This document shows, piece by piece, positions 58,573 through 64,000 of a stretch of 64,000 bases of DNA. The position numbers and the translations under genes are program-made. How positions within the stretch are numbered: the first letter of the stretch is position 1; each line of letters starts with the position of its first letter. The DNA is from Viscum album (taxonomy: Eukaryota; Streptophyta; Magnoliopsida; Santalales; Viscaceae): NCBI GenBank assembly GCA_963277665.1, contig OY728125.1:1718470889-1718534888 (forward strand), given 5' to 3'. A model generated the notes under the pieces. That model did no database searches. It worked only from the letters and a program-made list of their open reading frames with translations, and was not told where the DNA came from.

Positions 58573-61500
58573 TATAAGACCCCGAGATTTCGTGAAAAAT
58601 ATTCTTTTTAATTTCATTAATGTCTTGTGTTGTACGATACCCCAAAAGTAGCTTGCACAACACGCATCCTTTACATATCTTTCATTACACGCAATCACGA
58701 CCTTCCTTGATAGCCTGTGTAGTACGCAATACAGAGTTTCACTAAACAACGATATGCTATTAAAATATTATTAAAATTAGTCATTATGAATAGTAATAAA
58801 CACTTTTTGAAATTATGTAAATTTTATTTTTCAAAATGGACTTCATTTTGGATTTGGAGTATCGAAATTTGCTTAGGGTGAAATTTTGGTAATTTTCGGA
58901 TAACTTTCATATTTTGATGAATAGTGGAAATTACTAAATTTTAATTAAAAACAACTTTTTCAATCGAAATAATTAATAGTGATAAATTATTAATTTTAAT
59001 GGTTTTAAATTATATTTATAATATATTTTTACAATTTAATACAATGATGGTCATTGGATGTAATTTCACAGTTAAACAAGTTATAAACAAGTTTCAATCT
59101 TTTGATAGTTTTTATCTCTTAAAAACACGCTATTTGTTTTAACGACGGAAATTAATTTTTAAATTAGTTAATGCAACTGATATGTTTTGAATTTTTTAAA
59201 ATAGACATAATTTTTGAGTTCATAATATCAAATATAGATTAGGCCTAATTTTTGGTATTTTTCTGAAAACATTCAATTTTTGATGAATAGTGAAACCACT
59301 AGGTGGTAGTTAAAAAAACTGAATTGTTCATAAAACTTAATTTTACCGCTTTAGTGAGTGGAATTTCAAAAATCTGAGAGACACGGTTGATGTCAGTAAG
59401 TAAAATGTGGTTCAATGAGATGAAAATAATTTTTTGGTGAATAGTAACTTTTTACTTTTTTTTACCACGGTTAAAAGTAAATAGGGTAATTAAGGGTAGA
59501 AATGATATTATTATTACCCTAACACATGTCCTAATTCTATTGGACAAGTGTAATTCGACCAAAAACAAACTAGGAATAAAATATGACCATTTAGGCCCAC
59601 TTGGATTAGATTAGGACATTTATTATTAATTTATTTAAAGAAGGGTTAAAAGAGTTAAAATCAAAGTTTATTTACTAAAACATTTTTAATATGGGGTTAT
59701 ACAAAAGATAAATTCGACTATAAATATTAATTAGAAAGCTAAAACGATTTCCTACATAATGGAATTTTATTTGTAATTTTTAGATATTAAAGAATTTAAT
59801 TTATTTATGACACATCTATGATGCAGTAATTATCTTATTAATGAAATATTGACATAGTTGATCTTATAAATACCCAAATAAATATAATTTGAGACTTTTT
59901 ATGTATTACACTAATTTTATAGGTTAATATGACATGTTAATATTGCATTAAGTAAAGTTTTTAGAACTTATCATTCTGTTATGATTTTCACAAAAATCAA
60001 TTACTAAATTGTGTCAAAATTGACATAAAATAGTTTTTAAAATAAATATTATATTATTAATTGTTATTTTATTCCTAAAAATCTAAGGTTTGGCCAATTG
60101 ACTTAGATAAGGTTATATATATTAATAATAAACAATTTGGGGTTCGTTTGGCTTCTTATAGTAAGTTTATTAACCTTATAGTGTAAGAACACAAGAAGAC
60201 ACGGTAAAAGTAAAATTATTTAACTTAATGTTAAATCTAAATGATAAGGTTAAAATAGGAACCTAAACTTGTATAAATTCTATTGGATGAGAGGGTTTCG
60301 ACCCATCCCCACCTTAGCCTCTAAATAAATCAATTTTGAGCTATTGAAAACCGAACTTGACTTTATAATAAAATAATATTTTTAGTTTTTCCAAAGGAGC
60401 CCCTCTCCTCCCTTATAAAAGGGAACCTCCTCCCTCTCTTCCTCACACAACTTTGAGCCTTCAAGCTCGGCCAACCCCTGCCAAATTATCTTATCCACTT
60501 CCCTAGAAATATCCTAGAGGTTCTGGTCTTCCTCAAAGACCAATTTTAGTGCCCTAAGAGGAGGTCTCAAAGAGGCGCTTCAAAGAAGAGGTAATTTCCG
60601 TTACCGATTCTTTCACCTTTATTTCTTCTTCCACTTCTTCTTCTTAGGTTGTTTCATTATGAAGTAATAACATCAGTATCACTCATATACTGATATGTTA
60701 TTATAAGTATTAAACAATCCTATCTCACCATCTATCCATCCTACGGAAAACGAAATCACCACGCGTGGGTACGTACGGAATACCGTCTCCACACCGTGGT
60801 GAATTCTATTTTCCACCACCACCTTACTTGGATGGGTATAATGGTGTAAATAATAACTATATATTGTTATTTTAAAGTGATATTGATTCTGAAATAGTAT
60901 AAATACACTCCAATAGAGTCCCACGATCATGAGAACGATGTCATCGCTCATGCGTATGTACGTACTACCGTCTCCACGACACGATGAGATTCATTCTCCA
61001 CATTAAACCATTCATGAGTGATTATAAAGTATAAATAATACGTAATCATGAAATATATGACATAATTATGATACTGGATTTATGTGTATATATATGAATT
61101 TCATCTACTTAATTCCATTCAACTCAATAAGGAAACGAAAACAGCGTTCATGCGTACGTACGGCCTACCGTCTCCATGAACGGTGTATTTATTTCCATTT
61201 ACTGATTTATTATATATATGTATATTCTGAATATATATATATATAAATCATGTTTTATATTCTGGAATTAAGTAATAATGATCTAAGTAATCATATGAAT
61301 AATTACAAGTCAAAACACGGACGACAAATGAAACAATTTTACGCAAACGCTCTTTAACATGGAATATACAAAAGAACAAGTAATATAAAGTCCTAAGTGA
61401 ACCATATATGATATCATATCAATGAATATGATTCTGTAATAAGTAAATAACATTATTTAAATCATTATATAGGAGGTTCGGACACTTACGAAGCAAATCG

Positions 61501-62776
61501 GACCTAAGGTAAGGGAAATATCACAATCTCATTTTTATCCGAGATTGTTTTTCCTTTGAAATTTACTGGGGTGTATTTTATCATCCACATCCATGTTTCC
61601 TCAATATGTAATATTATTTCCATCCACCTACAGTTGATTAAATCCAATTTTACCCTTCGGTGAGTTTTTAGTAAAATATATTAAAGGAATCTTTTTTCAT
61701 TTTTCATACGAGGTACTTTTTGACTTTTCCGACAAAAGTACGAGAAGAATGTTTTTTTACTTATACGACATGAATGGATTTTTAAAACATTATTTACAAG
61801 AATTTTCCTTTACAAGTTTTCAAGTTTATTTTTAATCAACTTATTTTAGTTTAAAATCGTATGACATGTTAAGAAAGTAAAAATATTTTTGAAGAAGAAA
61901 GGATATTTTCCTCAAGAATGGAGTTCAAGTGTTTTATCAAAATTATTTTCCATATAAGATAATAAGGGGTTCTGTTTTTATCCCTATTATTACATTGATT
62001 TTATTATGTTGTGATGGAATTATTTTTATGAATTCCTTTATCTTATATGAATTTTTTGATGATGTCACGATGTTTAAGATTCCCATTTTTATTACATGGG
62101 TTATGCAATGATGTATGATTTATGATTTTGTGGCACACATAAGAATGGTATCATTATGAGATGGGTTGGACCTATAACTACCTCCAATGCATTGGTTAAA
62201 GATTTTATATCTCATGAGATAGACATGGCTGGAGTGGTAGGTTATACCAGTTCAGTGAAACAGGACTGAAACGAGGTTGACTCGGTTCAGAAAGGGACTT
62301 TGTCCACTAAGATAGTCTTGGAAATGAGTCTTGACTAATAAGAAATGATTCTCTATGATTATGTTTGTATACCACAAAGTTTCATGTTTTATGTTATGAT
62401 TATTGTGATTACATTTCACTGCCATGATTTATCCCATGATATGAAATTATGCTCTCTTTTGCAGGTTAAGATTTCCAAAATGTTATGTTCTTATGAATAT
62501 GATGTGATTGATATTTCTTTTGTTTACCCTTACTAAGCATTTGAGCTCACCCATTTATGTTTTATTTTCCCCAGGATATAAAGAAAGGTTTTAGGTTAAA
62601 AAAAAGGAAGATCTTTATGGGAGATGTTGAAGATCTTTCACCACGATTAGAAATTATATTTCGAGTTTACAAAGACACTAAACTATTATGATCCTTGTGT
62701 GTGTGTTTTTGTTATGTACTAAGTATTCCGCAAAAGTAATGTAATGTCCATGTACGTCTAGTTTCGGGTCTCTACA
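58573..62776 (+). repeat. 3' LTR of the LARD-like element
   Basis: It starts TATAAGACCCCGAG, aligning with TGTAACGCCCCGAG of the 5' LTR, so the terminal TG has mutated to TA; it ends GGGTCTCTACA. TATA box at 60414-60421, hairpins at 60756-60802, 60941-60987 and 61145-61182, and both splice-like signals are kept. ORFs at 58558-58749, 60679-60951, 61929-62111 and 62345-62536 are not called; the last two have broken counterparts in the 5' LTR. Confidence 0.93.
60756..61182 (+). other. Three hairpins of the 3' LTR copy
   Basis: The units at 60756-60802, 60941-60987 and 61145-61182 repeat the 5' LTR array. In unit 1 the 5' arm reads TCACCACGCGTGG and the 3' arm CCACACCGTGGTGA, still complementary. 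In unit 2 single CG to CA changes weaken the stem (GCTCATG against CACGACACG). Unit 3 is intact. Confidence 0.8.
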
Positions 62777-62781
62777 GATTC
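62777..62781. repeat. Target-site duplication GATTC, right
   Basis: Exact copy of 52150-52154 directly after the LTR end CTCTACA. Confidence 0.93.
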
Positions 62782-64000
62782 CCATATAGTTTCTTCAACC
62801 ATGTGGTTTCTCCATAAAACCATTACCTGGTGGACTACCATATTTAGCATTACAAGTTCCCTCTAATAAAAAATCTTTACAGGGTTCTCTTTATAAGAAA
62901 GGTTCTCCTCCAGCTGAATTACTACTTGGGCTCAACACATGAGATTAATCTTCCACATACATTATCGACATTGAAACATCAAAAAACATTGTGCACTAGA
63001 GATAAAATCACAAGCAGAGCTACTTGGTTGGTGATTTTTCCAACTTTCTTTTAAATTTCATATGGTTCAATGATCCTTGAACATAGCTTTCCTTTCTTTA
63101 CAAAATGCATAACACATTACCATAGTGATATTCTAAGAAAAACATGATCATCTTCCTCAAAATAATAGTATTTCCTGATGTTGTTTGAATAAATTTTCAT
63201 CCTTCTATGTATAGTCCTCATGTGTTTTTGGATCATCTTAAAATTATTAGTCACTCACTCTACTAATTTTGGTCCCATTAAATTCCTTCCCCGAATTCAT
63301 CCCAAAATTCTGGTGTTCTACAATTCTTCCCATCCAATACTAGAAAATATGCCATCTATATACTGGAATGAAAACTATTACTATAATAAAACTCAAATAA
63401 GGAAATATGTTAATCCTAACTTCAATGTTAGTCAATTGTAGTTGTTAAACTCATATCTTCCAATGCTTGAATCATTTGTTCTGACATCCCATCTTATTGA
63501 GAATGAAAAGCTATACTGAAATTTAGTTCTATGCCCAATGAATTTTAAGGTAACATACAAATTATAGTAATGATCATGGGATCCTGGTTAAATAAAATGG
63601 AAAGATCAACTTCATGTAACCTTGAAATATCTTTGTGGTACAATCCGGAAAGCTGATACAAATACTTTGTATCTCGAATAGGGAATAAATGTGAATCTTT
63701 AGTCTGTTAGTCAACACTATCCCATATTACGTTGTTACCTCAAGAAGTATTTTTTATTCCCACAACGAAGTCCACATATATATTCCCCCATTTCCACTCG
63801 GGCACTGGAAATAGTTGATGCATCCACTTTATTGCCTACCTCTCTTCTTTAACCTTTTTACATGTCAAATATTTCATAGTAAAATATAAAATATCTCTTT
63901 TCTTTCCATCCCACCAAAAATACTTTTGAATGTATCTATACATCTCAGTACATCAATGATGAACTAAAATTGGAGAACTATGAAATTCACACAACATATC
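62782..64000 (-). pseudogene. Ty3/gypsy (Tekay-like) integrase and chromodomain, broken, reverse
   Basis: Read leftward from the window edge. The integrase core starts near 63710 (VDRLTKDSHLFPI), then RLHEVDLSILFNQDPM and FSIAFHSQ with a DGMSEQMIQALE motif near 63470. After a gap come the region with GRNLMGPKLVE near 63285, MRTIHRRMKIYSNN near 63200, and the GPY region near 63150-63040 (DHVFLRISL, VKKGKLCSRIIEPYEI). A chromodomain ends at the insertion point (VLWRNHMVEE-type motif near 62830-62790, partly frameshifted upstream). Stops and frameshifts are frequent. The last codons lie on the other side of the inserted LARD, at 52104-52149. The plus-strand ORF 63220-63441 is an antisense shadow. 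Confidence 0.88.

Larger units (their letters stand above)
52155..62776 (+). mobile_element. LARD-like non-autonomous LTR retrotransposon, structurally complete
   Basis: A 10.6 kb element: LTRs of 4208 and 4204 bp, perfect GATTC duplications, PBS at 56363-56376, polypurine tract at 58560-58567 and only 2.2 kb of interior. The interior has a short zinc-knuckle ORF and no protease, RT, RNase H or integrase, so retrotransposition would need proteins from an autonomous relative. The LTRs are highly similar by eye, with few-per-cent scattered differences, and the element keeps CpG-rich stretches that older relatives have lost, so it is among the younger insertions here. It inserted in the last codons of the reverse gypsy pol. 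It fits the description of large retrotransposon derivatives with very long LTRs. Confidence 0.92.

Noticed and set aside
63220..63441. 73-codon plus-strand ORF near the right edge
   Set aside because: Antisense to the recognisable reverse-strand integrase relic.

Overview
The window looks like plant nuclear DNA made almost entirely of nested, decaying LTR retrotransposons. It is very AT-rich, no intact host gene is visible, and every protein relic I can name is retroviral-type gag or pol. The pol relics are Ty3/gypsy of chromovirus type (Tekay/Del-like: integrase, GPY region and a degenerate chromodomain) and Ty1/copia of Sirevirus type. A flowering plant with a large, methylated, repeat-rich genome is likely. 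I cannot name the species.

Layout, left to right. 1-1956 is the 3' part of a forward gypsy pol. Its 3' LTR starts at 2016 and is cut at 6086 by a complete but old reverse-strand element (6087-17245): 3' LTR, polypurine tract, short interior without pol, primer-binding site, 5' LTR. The forward LTR resumes at about 17246 and ends near 17373. From 17374 to about 23391 lies what I read as the interior of a second reverse-strand element. Its 5' LTR seems to be split into 23392-25470 and 42501-44990 by a forward, heavily deleted element (25480-42500). The 3' LTR of that forward element was in turn entered by a Sirevirus-type copia element (29908-41186) with a perfect TGTAT target duplication. 44991-49456 is unassigned AT-rich DNA. 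49457-52149 and 62782-64000 are two halves of a reverse-strand gypsy element. They are separated by the best preserved element of the window, a 10.6 kb non-autonomous element (52155-62776) with two 4.2 kb LTRs, perfect GATTC target duplications, PBS, polypurine tract and only a short zinc-knuckle ORF.

The 52155-62776 element, the reverse element at 6087-17245 and the LTR at 2016 belong to one LTR superfamily. They share LTR ends, the order of landmarks and the tRNA-iMet-type PBS. The first two have only about 2.2-2.3 kb of interior and no pol, so they behave as large retrotransposon derivatives (LARD-like) that would need enzymes from an autonomous relative. The gypsy element at the left edge, which carries a related LTR, is a candidate for that relative.

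Two structures are not explained by ordinary annotation. The first is an array of three hairpins, about 185-205 bp apart, in the transcribed part of the LTR. Their stems differ in sequence from unit to unit yet stay self-complementary, and the tip motif is near-constant. A candidate leader intron encloses them. The second is a 114-nt tRNA-like unit with box A, box B, a perfect T-arm, complementary ends and a T-run. It lies antisense inside the interior of both LARD copies. All alignments were made by eye; no search was run.
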